Shown: positions 23,400-34,080 of the stretch, one piece after another | Numbering within the stretch: position 1 is the first letter of the stretch | Layout: every line of letters starts with the position of its first letter | NCBI GenBank assembly: GCA_029747015.1 | Contig: JAKOGI010000128.1 | Coordinates: 675,001-739,000 of the forward strand | From: Carnegiea gigantea | Taxonomy: Eukaryota > Streptophyta > Magnoliopsida > Caryophyllales > Cactaceae | Length of the DNA stretch: 64,000 nt | Reading direction: 5' to 3' | The notes under the pieces: model-generated | Told to the model about the DNA's origin: nothing | Seen by the model: the letters and a program-made list of their open reading frames with translations, nothing else | Database searches by the model: none | Program-made: the position numbers and the translations under genes

Positions 23400-23970
23400 A
23401 AGGAAGAAAATAATGGAGTATAAGCAGTATACTCTTGAAGAACTACAGAATATATTTGAGAAAGAACAAAATCCAAAAGAATTAAATAAGATTACGGGCG
23501 CAATTAGCGATAACATGATGTGTTATCTGATGATAATGAAAAGAGTAATAATGTCCAATTAGAAGAAGAAATATATCAGCAGATAAACCCTATTAAGCTA
23601 GAAGTGAATGTGTTACCTTTAGAAGAAGTTAGAAGAAAACTAGATAAAAAATTTGGTAAAATGGCTGTTGAAGATTAGATTAATGAAATTGGATAAGAAC
23701 TCGATTTAGGTGAGATAGAGACCAATCTGGTTAACAATATTGTTCCTAAATCTAAAGAATTTGGTAAACCTTCTAGAAGAAATTCTCATTTTATAAGACC
23801 TAGGTACGTTCTAGCAGGACGTATAACTAACTTTTCCTTCGGGTTCATCTTAAGGAAGACTACAACCTTTGAAGAAGCTGGCCTTATTCCAATTAGACAA
23901 ACGGGAAATATCTTAAACATAGATGGAGTTGTAATAGAGAAGAAATATTTGAACATTGGAAAAGAGGCAT
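23400..23970 (+). pseudogene. Pararetrovirus polyprotein N-terminal region
   Basis: A frame from ATG 23413 runs to about 23560 and is rich in Glu, Lys and Gln. After frame changes, 23700-23970 contains a segment around RPRYVLAGRITNFSF and a following ILRKTTTFEEAGLIP. In caulimovirids a movement protein lies at this position; I see no decisive motif, so the role is inferred from order only. Confidence 0.45.
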
Positions 23971-24985
23971 GAATAGTATCTTAAGCATAAACACTACCTA
24001 GACAGCTATAAATTTCCTAAACTACATTGAACATAGTTTCTCTGGCACTGTAATTGACTGCTATGATTCATTAAATGAAGAAGGTAAAAACACATTAAGA
24101 ATGATGGAAACACCAGCTGTAATGTTCAAGAATTTATGCAAGGAAATTGAAATTGAGTTACAGAGCTAAATTTGATTCAAAAGAAAAGGCAAGAGAATGG
24201 TAGAGAAAGATTAATAATACCGAATTATGGGATATGAGATATTTGGGAAATTATATTGCTGAATTTAGTCAATATTATTACAAAATTGGACACAATGAAA
24301 CTAGTCTTAGTATGTTCTATGATAAATTGCCATATTTGATAAATTTCATAATCAATAAAAAATACATTGCATGGCTTGAACGAACAGATTTCATTGACAC
24401 CCTTGGTTCAAGAATCTCTTATTTAAGAAAATGGGTCAATGATCAATGTCTTGATCTTCAAAAGCAAAAGAAAATTAAGAAGCATTTCCTAACTTGCTGG
24501 GATTCACCTCACCAATAGAGAAAAGAACCTAAAAGGAGAAGAAAAAGAAACTTCTAGGAGAAAAGGAGCTTTAATAAGCAAAGGGGGGAGAAGTATAGAA
24601 GAAAATATTATAACAAACCAAGTCCTAAAAAATGAAGGTTTTTTAGGAAAGCAGCTTATCGTCTTGCAGGGAAAAACAACTACAAATACTGGGCATGCGG
24701 AGAAGTAGGAAATTATGCTAATGAATGCAAAAATAGGAAGAATAACAAACTAATTGAAACCTTGGGAAGCCTAAATTATGTTGAGCTTAGTGAAAATAAG
24801 GCACTAGACTTAGCCCCAAATAACAACAAAGGAAATGTTGAAATTATGTTGGACAATGAATATGAAGAAGGTGATTATAAAGAAATAAGTCATATGATGA
24901 AAAGTAGCTCGATTAGTCTTGATGGTCTTCAAGGAGAAGAGTTTGTTGTAGATAATGATAACGAGAAAGTCAAAGGAGATTGAGT
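23971..24985 (+). pseudogene. Pararetrovirus coat-protein-like region with decayed zinc knuckle
   Basis: The open stretch 24234-24518 is followed by a very basic segment (24520-24640). A zinc knuckle remnant comes next, at about 24687-24732: Tyr-X2-Cys-X4-Asn-X4-Cys. The first Cys and the His of CX2CX4HX4C are lost. An acidic segment (24762-24983) follows. Basic arm plus knuckle is the usual RNA-binding end of a caulimovirid coat protein, so the region probably encoded the capsid. Frameshifts lie near 24000-24230 and a stop at 24516. Confidence 0.65.
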
Positions 24986-24989
24986 CCTT

Positions 24990-25830
24990 CCCATAATCCA
25001 AATGGACATGATCTATAAAAAATCCATCTTTCAATTAAAGAGCAAGTATATTTGCAAGATGATAGAAAGAGATCTTGAAATCAAAGATTATGAGTATGAT
25101 GGGGGGGGGGAGTTAATCTCATTAACTAGGAAAACATCCTTAAGCATAACAAAGATAGAAAATATCAGTATATCCATGTCGAAAGTGTCCAAGTTCAAAT
25201 TACTCCATTACAATATTATGACAAAGATATTAATCTTTATGCTTTGCTCAGTGATATCAGACATATCAAATTTAATAATCAAACTATCACAGGGATGAAG
25301 ACCAACTTATGTAATAGATCGGTAGGATTCGATTGTCGATCTGAATATTATGTGAGTCTAAAAGATGAATTTGCTAGAAATTTCCTATCCCTTAAAATAA
25401 AAACAGTTGGGATGGATATGAAAAAAGGAGGAGTTCATTGTATTATATCAGTTCTGTAGGCTACTGATCAACCCTCTCATGATATGATTATTGAAAATAA
25501 TTTTTACAGATTATATTCTCCATGCACACAGACCATAAATCAAATAATATTCACAATTAATAGCCACTCAGTTCCTAATGAAAAATTAAGTAAGGCTTGC
25601 ACTTATCAAAAAATTGCTTTTACACACAGCCAGTGTCGTGAGAAGGTAATGCCAGCACAATGTGAAACAGTACTGACAATCTCATTACTCGAATTATCTA
25701 TTTAAAGAGTCGATTATCGATAATAAGAAAAATTATGTAAAGAACTCTACTCTGATAATCTACTAAAATTTTGGGATAAAGAAAAAACATTTGCTAAAAT
25801 CACTTTATCAAATCCCAACACTATTATCCG
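24990..25830 (+). pseudogene. Pararetrovirus protease-region remnant
   Basis: Open stretches at 25002-25298, 25244-25459 and 25484-25705 lie in different frames between coat-like and RT regions, where the aspartic protease should be. I could not find a DSG or DTG active site, so it is assigned by position only. A G9 run at 25101-25109 may mark one frameshift. Confidence 0.4.
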
Positions 25831-26660
25831 AGTCAAACAATTGGTGTATACACACCAAGATATCCAGGAATTTGATAAACAAATCAAGGCACTTCTAGAT
25901 AAAGTATTAATCAAAAATATGCAAAAGTCCTCACATCAGTCCCTCTTTTATAGTAAGAAATCATGCAGCAGAAAAAAGAGGAAAAACGAGAATGGTGATC
26001 AATTATAAAAAATTTGATAATAATACCGTCTTTTATGGTTATCATATTCCTAACAAAATTGTCTTTTTAATAGAATTCAGGGAGCCTCTTAGTTCTCAAA
26101 AATGAACTGCAAAGCCGATTATCTACAGATAATTATGGATAAGAAAAGTATTCCTTTAACTGCATTCAGTGCCCTAAAAGGACATTATGAATGGATAGTA
26201 ATGCCATTTGGTCTCAAAAATGCACCTCAAATATTCCCGAGAAGAATGGATAATATCTTTAAAGATCTTAATCATTGTTATTTAGTTTACATCAATGATA
26301 TTCTCGTCTTTTCCAAAACCATAGAACAGCACAAAGATGATATCTTAGTTGTCAGTTAAAGATTTCATTGACCATGGTATTATACTTGGTAAGAACAAGT
26401 GCATTTATGCTGAACAAGAAATTGAATTTTTAGGTCTAGAGATAAAGTCTGGATAAATCATCCTACAGAAGCATATTTTTGAAAAAATAGAAAAGTTTCC
26501 TGAAAGGATTGAAGATAGAAAGCAATTAGAAAAGTTTCTTAGATGCCTTACCTATGCTTCAAACTTCATTAAAGATTTAGCTAAATTAAGAAAACCATTG
26601 CGGCATAAACCCAAGAAAGAAGTAAAATGGACATAGACCATTAATGATACAAAGATTGTT
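25831..26660 (+). pseudogene. Pararetrovirus reverse transcriptase remnant
   Basis: The best block is 26102-26359, with SIPLTAFSALKGHYEWIV and MPFGLKNAPQIFPRRM, a caulimovirid-type palm. The catalytic YXDD box reads Tyr-Ile-Asn-Asp (26288-26299), so the first of the paired aspartates is Asn. Upstream (25840-26095) and downstream (26360-26640, LGLEIKSG and a KQLEKFLRCLTYASNFIKDL block) parts are in other frames. The normal role is copying pregenomic RNA to DNA. Confidence 0.8.
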
Positions 26661-27080
26661 CAAAACTTCAAAAAGATGCACAAAAATCTTTCTATTCTTA
26701 ATTTACCTAATGAAGGGGATAATTTAGTTCTTGAGATAGATGGCAGCAATGAGCATTGGAGCACAGTAATCAAAATCAAAGAAGAAGAAAAACTCTGTAA
26801 ATATTACAGTGGAAGTTTTAATAAGGCAGAATGCAACTATCCCATATTGAAAAAAGAAATTCTTACAGTCAGAAGGGGAATTGAAAAGTTCTTAATCTTT
26901 TAAACCCCAAAACCTTTTGTTATTTGAACTGATTGCAAAGGAATACTTGACTTTGTGAAAAAGAATTTATCAAATATGCAAGCGCAAGGACGACTCCTGC
27001 ATTAGCAATTATGGCTTCACCAATTTTTCTTCTCTATTAAACAAATACAAGGATCGAAAAACTCTCTAATAGATAGTTTA
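26661..27080 (+). pseudogene. Pararetrovirus RNase H remnant
   Basis: The frame 26676-26903 includes LEIDGSNEHWSTVIK, matching the first catalytic Asp region, and YPILKKEILTVRRGIEKF, matching the Glu region. After a TAA at 26901, TDCKGILDFVKKN gives the third acidic position. The enzyme would remove template RNA during reverse transcription. Confidence 0.7.
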
Positions 27081-27096
27081 ACTTGAGAACTCGTCA

Positions 27097-28161
27097 ATGG
27101 TGATCATCAAAGCTGACCTCTTGCCAGAAAAGGAGGAAATCCATAATAAAATGCCATTTCTACTAGAACGGGTTTCTCCTCCTAGTAAAGTCCTTATTGA
27201 TAATTTGGAATTCTATACGAAAAGTAGATCACGCTGTGGTCTACTATTTTCTGCCTACCTAATAGCTCAAAGAATTTTCCTTCTAGGGCTACAAGTTAAT
27301 TACCTAAGATGCCGTTATGATATCTAAGAAAAAATAAGTTCTTATGTTCAAGAAAAATAGTTCAATGAGTGGTATATAGCCTGCATCGACTATTATCATC
27401 ACTATTTCTATGATATTTAGGAGTCTTCAAGTACCACAATCTACTTTCTTAATAGGTCTGGAGTTAGTGGTGCTAGTTTCCCAAAAACTTCACTCTCTCC
27501 AAACAAACTTGCCATGAAAGCCTGGGAGTATGGCATCGTAGTTTACTTTTTGGAGTTCCCATATCCGAAATTTCCATTTTTATCAACACTAACTAAATTC
27601 CAACAATGCACGTTCAGAAAAATCAATTGGATTCTTACATCTCCTGATAGTCAAATAAAAATCCCAAGTAATCGATGTCTATATGTTAAGGTTCATTGTG
27701 CATTAATCGAGTATGAAAATGGAAAAGCCAAACCGGCTCATTATCTTGTTCCAAAATGTTGATTTCGATGACCCTAAAGATTGAGAACAAGAATGGAATC
27801 CAGAACGTCGAGAATTAGTTACTGATCCTACTTTAGCAAGAGCCATTGGATTTTTCAATATTTATCAATAGAGTAGGAGATTAATTGAGCGAGGAAAAAC
27901 ATTAATGCACTTGGGAATACTATGCTCACTTATCATAATGAGTTTAGCAAATATATGCTGGTTGAAGGAGCGACTTTAGAGGATGTTTTTCATTATCTCT
28001 TTGATGTTGTAGCTGGAAAATTCTTATTAGAAAAAGGAAAGAAATATCTTCTTGAATTATTTGAGAAATGGGACCCAGAGCATCTTCAATTAGATGAAGA
28101 TTTTGATGATTATCCAGGTAATGATGGTCTAGAAGAAATAATTGGAGATGAAGGAATGTAG
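27097..28161 (+). pseudogene. Pararetrovirus downstream reading frame, unknown function
   Basis: A chain of open stretches (27097-27327, 27514-27762, 27922-28161) follows RNase H. The last ends in a strongly acidic tail (DEDFDDYPGND and EEIIGDEG) before the promoter region. The position matches the extra ORF described for some endogenous caulimovirids. I recognise no domain. Stops at about 27325, 27355 and 27760 show it is not functional as it stands. Confidence 0.5.
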
Positions 28162-28199
28162 AATCTTAATAATGATGACTTGTCTTGTCATCATTAAAA

Positions 28200-28400
28200 G
28201 CTCTGAAAAATAGTTGCTCCATTATTGTGCTATTTTGACAAATGTCAGATCTATAAAACAAAGTAATGTGCTATATCCATGTTAAAAGTCATTGGGTACT
28301 GTAGCCATGTGAAAAATCAGTATATACTATAGCTATTAGGGCATCCTATGTACCCCTATCCCTCTATAAAAGGAGAGATCAGGTGCTGAGAATGAACATG
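28200..28400 (+). promoter_or_regulatory. Pararetrovirus pregenomic promoter
   Basis: CTATAAAAGG at 28374 is a strong TATA box with a C-rich run just upstream (TACCCCTATCCCT). It follows the last ORF, where caulimovirids place the promoter for pregenomic RNA; transcription would begin near 28405. Confidence 0.65.
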
Positions 28401-28860
28401 GTCATTTAAGCATTCTTGAGCAAAAGAGAAGTTGGGATTCTCCATTTCTCTGTGAGCAAGCATCTCTAGTGATCTAAGCATAAGTCATTCTTCAAATCTT
28501 TCCATTGTAATATTTCCACTCTTAAGCTTTCAATGAAAGATGTTTCCCACTGAGGAACATTATTCAATTGAACCTTATGTTTTAAATATTATAATTTCTT
28601 GATTAAAGTTCCACTATCCTTGAAAAAGACTAAAGACTTGATTAGTGACTACAGTCCAAGGTAGAAAATGAAACGGATCTGTCCTGTACCTGATCTAAGG
28701 AAGGTGTGGTTGAGATTAGCAATCTCTATAAACTGGAAGCTAAAGGAACGCCAAGGTCTAATGCGGACTAAGTTCAGGTAATGGTCGAAACTCTCTAATT
28801 AAGTTTTAATTATTTTGCTAAGCATATGTAATACCTGCGTATTTTTACTTTTTGTTAAGC
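28401..28860 (+). other. Pararetrovirus leader
   Basis: About 460 bases without a long frame follow the promoter. In a circular genome this would run back to the primer site at 22958. The end does not match the bases before 22958, so the junction is either truncated or not viral. Confidence 0.45.
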
Positions 28861-31239
28861 TACTTGTAACGTTCTTTTTACATTATAAAAATCGTATTTT
28901 ATTAACAATACGAGTTAAATTATTATCGATGTGCCTATGTGAGCGATAATTTTATTAAAAAGAATACTGTCGTTATTAAAAGTATTACTATCCTTGTTAT
29001 TAGTTTGAAAATTTATTCAATGATTTTTTTATAAGCGTTATTAATGGCTATTAACAAGTACTAATTCAAGTAGGAATCCGAATACGATTAGGTTGTCAAC
29101 CTTAGACGAACTTCGATGTTTATTAAATTGAACCTTGTCATATTTGGGAATAAGTAATCAATGAAAGATTGTGTTATCGATTTGGGTTTAGAATAAGAAG
29201 TATGAGATTGGGCTAGCGCTTTTAGTTGACTGAGCAATTGACCAATAGACAAATAAAAAGATAGAGAGAAGGAGGGGCATTTTAGTAATATTGCGCGTGA
29301 CCAACACCCCCCTCTCCTTCTTCTTCCTTCACGCAACCCCCCCAACATTCTCTCTCTTCTCTCTGTTCTGCCCGTCTTCTTCCTCCTCCTCTCCTCCACC
29401 ATAATCATGGCCTTCAAGCTCCAATGTCAGAAGATTTTTGCCACTCCAACCTACAAAACCTACCCATTCAGCCTCCCCCACAACCTAGTCACCATTTGGC
29501 ATGAATCTGGGCAAGGTTTCAGACGAACCCACAATGTTTCCGATGGTTGTGGGCGGTGATTTGAAGACCCCAACACTCGTCATGGCTCAGCCATGCAACC
29601 TAGCTCTTAGGTTCTTCAAATCCTCTATAAATTGGGAGTGATTCGAGACATCAAACATCCATCACGAGTTCGAGCTAGTGAGTGAAAGTTTGAGTGAAAC
29701 TGGGCTTCGAATTGCATGAATTGGGCACAGTTAGGGTCTGTTCATGCATGGGTGAGCAAGAGATGAGAATTTGGAGTGGTTCAAATACCTAAAGTCAAGC
29801 CAGTCAGCCTTTCGAATGAACACCTAACTTGGAATTGAGATGGGGATTTCTTTACTCCTAAATTACTATCAATTTCAATGAATTTAATTAAATTAGCTAG
29901 CGCATGTTAATTTTGAGGATTGAAATCAGTTTGGGCGAACTTAGGGTCGAGATTGAGAAATTGCGAACGTGGTGCTGATTTTGGGTAATTTGTTTGTCGA
30001 ATTGATGCTAACTTTTAATAATCGGGCAGTTTGGAGAAATGTTTAATGAATAGAATGTTCACATAGTGCTGTGATATCATTAGTTATTAGTTTAAATTCC
30101 GTTTGAAGTTTTAGGATGCTAATTGAAGTAATTGTGGAATAAATTGAATTATGTCTAAAGGTTATAGCTAAATCGGTTTGGGCATGTTAATGGTCTATTT
30201 GTAGTAATTACAATGAAATACTATGCCTATGGATATTGGTTTGTGAACTAGAAAGTAAATATTGCTTTGAAGTTTCTATTTGCATCAGTTAAGTATACGT
30301 TAAACTCTATGTTGGTTATTAAGCATGAATGTTATACCAATATATGATCGTTCTATGTATTATTGGTTTATGCATGTCAATATTGAACCGAGCCTGGTAG
30401 TTGGATGGTTTAAGGTGGAGCTAATGAGAAATTTGAGGCTCTTGTGGTCGTTGTTGTGTGAGGAGGGGGCTCGGATTGTGAATTGCCGCAATCGTGTGGA
30501 TTACGAGGCCATGTGCGGCTTATTGAGTAGATTCTATCAAATTGTGCTAAGAAGTGTGTGAATGTGCTACGTGCGAACCCTTCCCCTCCTCCAATGTGCT
30601 ACATGACACTATGTGACCAATTTTTAAAATTTTAGACGCCTTTTAAAAGAAAGGTCGTTTAGAAAGCTTATTTTCATGATTACAAATGATTTTGAATACT
30701 TATCAATTGCCTGATAGTTTATGAAGATGTTTGTAGCCTAAAAGAAATCATAAATCGTCGAACTATTCAGTGAGTGACTTGACTAAATAGTCGATTAGTT
30801 TAGGAAGCTTAAAAGCGAACTAAAAGTGAGTTCGAAAATGTTTTAAGGCGTTGGTTTATATATAATTTCTCTTTATTTTTAAAAGGATTTAAGCGATCTG
30901 AAAAAGGGCATCTTAAAGTATTAAGTATGAAATTTAGCTTGAATTGTGTGCTAGCTGCTTATTTGAGTTTCGATTGAATTTTGAGTTACGAGTTAGTAAA
31001 ATCATTACAATTTTAAGAAGCGTTTATGTTGAAAAATTATGAAAAAACCTTGTTTGAGTCATAAGTGAGCCAAGTATTCTAAGTTTTGAAGAGTGGTAAG
31101 CTGAGAATGATTTAAAGTTTTAATTTGCTTAAGCACCCTTCTTTTAGCATAAAAGGAATTTCAAATGAACTAAAATTGGGCAATTGAATGAGTTTATTAC
31201 GAAACTTAATTTGAGTATATGCTAGTTTGAATGAGTTTA

Positions 31240-31377
31240 TTACTTTAAGTTTCAATAAGCTTCAATTACGATTCTAGTTTGATTGTTACTTTATATTTCA
31301 ATAAGCTTCAATTACGAATCTAGTTTGATGATTACTTTATGTTTCAATAAGCTTCAATTACAAATTTAGTTTGAATT
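31240..31377. repeat. 46-bp tandem repeat, 3 copies
   Basis: Copies start at 31240, 31286 and 31332, each opening with TTACTTTA and containing TTCAATAAGCTTCAATTAC. Confidence 0.9.
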
Positions 31378-31420
31378 AAACGCTAACTAAGTACCTTAAG
31401 TTCCAAATGACTTTTGGTTT

Positions 31421-31840
31421 ACGAGTTAGCAAACTTATTACGTTTATAAGAAGCTTTTAAGTTAAAAGCAAAGTCGATTTGTCTGTTAGCAAACTTATTA
31501 CGTTTATAAGAAGCTTTTAAGTTAAAAAGCGAAGTCAATTTGCGCGTTAGCAAAGTTATTATGTTTATAAGAAGCTTTAAGTTAAGAACGAAGTCGATTT
31601 ACGAGTTAGCAAACTTATTATGTTTATAAGAAGTTTTTAAGTTAAAAACGAAGTCGATTTACGAGTTAGCAAACTTATTTCGTTTATAAGAAGTTTTTAA
31701 GCTAAAAACGAAAGTTGATTTACGAGTTAGAAAACTTATTACGTTTATAAGAAGTTTTCAAGTTAAAAACGAAGTCGATTTACGAGTTAGCAAACTATTT
31801 ACGTTTATAAGAAGCTTTTTTAGCTTAAAAACGAACGAAC
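31421..31840. repeat. 60-bp tandem repeat, 7 copies
   Basis: Copies start at 31421, 31481, 31542, 31601, 31661, 31722 and 31782. The core is ACGAGTTAGCAAACTTATTA followed by CGTTTATAAGAAG. Single-base indels vary the period between 59 and 61. Confidence 0.95.
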
Positions 31841-31974
31841 TATAAACATTTAGAAAAGTTATGGTCGTTTTGTTAAAAGTAGCATTTCAGCAAAGTAATC
31901 AATTGAAAAAGAGAAATGAAATGCGATTTTAAAGGCTAAGAAAGTGCTAGGCAAATGGCTAGACCTTGAGGGTA

Positions 31975-32180
31975 GGAACTGGATGCAAAGATGGCGTGAG
32001 CCGTTTCCCTCAAAGGTAATATTGAGAGCTGGACGCAAAGATGGCGTGAGTTGTTCCCAGGAACTAGACTCAAGATATGATTATCTTAGTGTGAGCTGTT
32101 CCCTGATGTGTGACGCGTAAGAAAACCTTGAGGGAGATTGGACTCAAGATATGACTATCTTGGTGTGAGTTATTGCCCCA
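31975..32180. repeat. Degenerate direct repeats in the long LTR
   Basis: Two copies of a GGA(C/T)GCAAAGATGGCGTGAG unit (31983, 32033) are followed by two copies of a GACTCAAGATATGA(T/C)TATCTT unit (32069, 32142), all ending in GTGAG(C/T)-type sequence before a TTCCC or TTGCCC. Confidence 0.7.
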
Positions 32181-34080
32181 CAGAGGACAATATTGAAGTT
32201 TAAGTTGCTCTGCTAAGACGCATTTTGGCCAAAAAGTTAAGTACGTATACCCCGGAGATAACGTGAGTTGTGAGTGACGATCTCACTTAGGGGCATATAG
32301 ATCTCCCCTAGCCAGCACAATAAGATATTTTTATGCAATGAGTAAGTTCCTAATAAATAGAAAATTGGCATTTTGCTATTTTAAGCATTTCGGAAAAGAA
32401 AGATTTCTAAGGGCCATTACTTGGCCGTATTGAATAAGATTTGAAAAGCTTATAAAGGTCATTGAAGGACCATTATAAAAGAAGTTCTTTTAAAGAATAA
32501 GAACCTCAAGAGGCTAAGTGAAGTGTTTTTAAGCAAAGAAAGGAAGCCTTTAAATATACATATCTTGTACATATTTTATAAACGTGTCTCCAGTATAGTT
32601 AAATGAAGTTTCAAATGAAGTTTGGTTACATCCTAGTAATGCATCGTACATTGAAGCCTTTCAATGTGCATATTCTATGAAAGAATGTTTCCTGCCAAGT
32701 CTTTGTTACCAGTTTCGATGTTTTAAGAACTTTTAGAAAGAATTATAAGCTTTAAAGAAGTTGGTGTGAATTGCAAACTATTCTTGGAACATATCGAGAG
32801 TCACTATGTTTTCAAAGGTGTATTTGAAAGTACCATATTCGTTGTTGGGAGTAAACCTTAGAATCCTCAATAGAGTGGAAATCCTTGTTGTTACTACTCT
32901 GATGAGGGCGGGAGTCCGTTGGCTTTAGGAGGCCCCAGGGATGCAAACCGTTGTAGGCTGTTCCTACTCAAAAAGAGTGCTAATTATCAAATCCAACACG
33001 CTTGAAAGTGAATTTTACATGAAATAAGTAAACAAATGTGACCGTTTCTGAGTTGTTTTAACCTAATATTTGACAAACGCGATCATTTCCTAAAGAGGAT
33101 TTTAGCTGTGTTAGAAACAATGCTTTTACACGAGGTACTTAGGAAATGACCTCCTTAGATTGGTGTTGTTTGACAATGTATGTTTTCAAATATATTTCAA
33201 CCTATTTTCTGAGGTCACTTGCTTTTAACCCCCTAACATTTTTTTTTTTTTTGGATCACTAAGCCCCTAACATTATACTAAGGAATAAGCATCCAAGAAA
33301 TTACCCTAGCTGAATCTCAAGAGATGGGATATTGCATTAGAATTAGAATAATTCACCTTATTTCCTTCCTTTGTTGCCGTTAGTGAATAAGTTAGATGTT
33401 GGTTGTTTGACTCTAGTCTAATGCTATTATTTACTATTATCCCATGTAATCGCTAATTATTGTATTATACGCAAACATTTTGACTTTGAGATGCAGATTA
33501 CTCATTGAGCGTGTAATAGCTCACCCCCTCTCTTTTTCACCCTTCTCGAGGTTCTAACTGAGCCGAGGTACTAGGATAGCCTTTTGTTTTAGATGTGCAC
33601 CTTCAACTAGTTATGGCCTAAATAAGGATCTTATTTACTGGAAACCTGTGTTGTTACTACCTTGTATATAAATGATTGTGTTGTATGAATATGTGAGCAT
33701 GTAGGTCAGTTCTGGCAATGGCACTTAGTTAAATTTTGTACATTCTTAGTTGTAAGCCTTTTAAAAACTTAATAAGTTGCGGTTGACTTAACACATGCGT
33801 GGGACACGATGTGTTGGTTTGATTTGCTAAGATTACAATGTAATACCTTAGCTTTTTAATTCTAAAAAGTTCTAGGTACCCTTGTTTAGTGTAGTTTGTA
33901 GATAGAACTCTTGCAGTCTCAAATCAAACATAAATATGCAATTGGCTAGTTGTATGGACCGATGTGCTTGTTCTCCAAAGCCCCTACTTATAAACTGTCT
34001 TATAACCACTTTTAGCATTCAGGGCTTCTTCAAGGAGCCGTAGTGATGTAACATTTCTTTAATAAGGGAGGGGTGTTACG

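Larger units (their letters stand above)
22958..28860 (+). mobile_element. Endogenous plant pararetrovirus (Caulimoviridae), decayed
   Basis: The order is tRNA-Met primer site, N-terminal polyprotein region, coat-like region with zinc-knuckle remnant, RT, RNase H, a downstream reading frame, and a TATA promoter with leader. There is no integrase or chromodomain, and the RT block is of the caulimovirid rather than Ty3/gypsy type. The layout with an extra downstream ORF recalls florendoviruses, a group known only as copies in angiosperm genomes, but the genus is an inference. Every coding section has stops or frameshifts. Caulimovirids do not integrate actively; copies are thought to enter by DNA repair, which fits the lack of LTRs. 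Confidence 0.8.
28865..34080 (+). repeat. Very long LTR (5.2 kb), chromovirus Tekay/Del type
   Basis: It starts TGTAACGTTC and ends GGGAGGGGTGTTACG, the same end as the LTR at 1-204 except for the last base. Internal signals fit an LTR of this class: a GGGGCATTTTAGTAAT segment with a pyrimidine-rich start region at 29270-29400, and an ACTCATTGAGCGTGTAATAGCTCACC block at 33489. No primer site follows and no polypurine tract precedes it. It is therefore a solo LTR, or the 3' LTR of the chromovirus at 18060-22270 with the pararetrovirus lying between them. Flanks CTACT and AACCC do not match as a target duplication. Confidence 0.6.

Noticed and set aside
29088..29417. 109-codon minus-strand frame rich in Arg and Glu
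   Set aside because: It is the complement of a pyrimidine-rich stretch near the presumed LTR transcription start; no domain.
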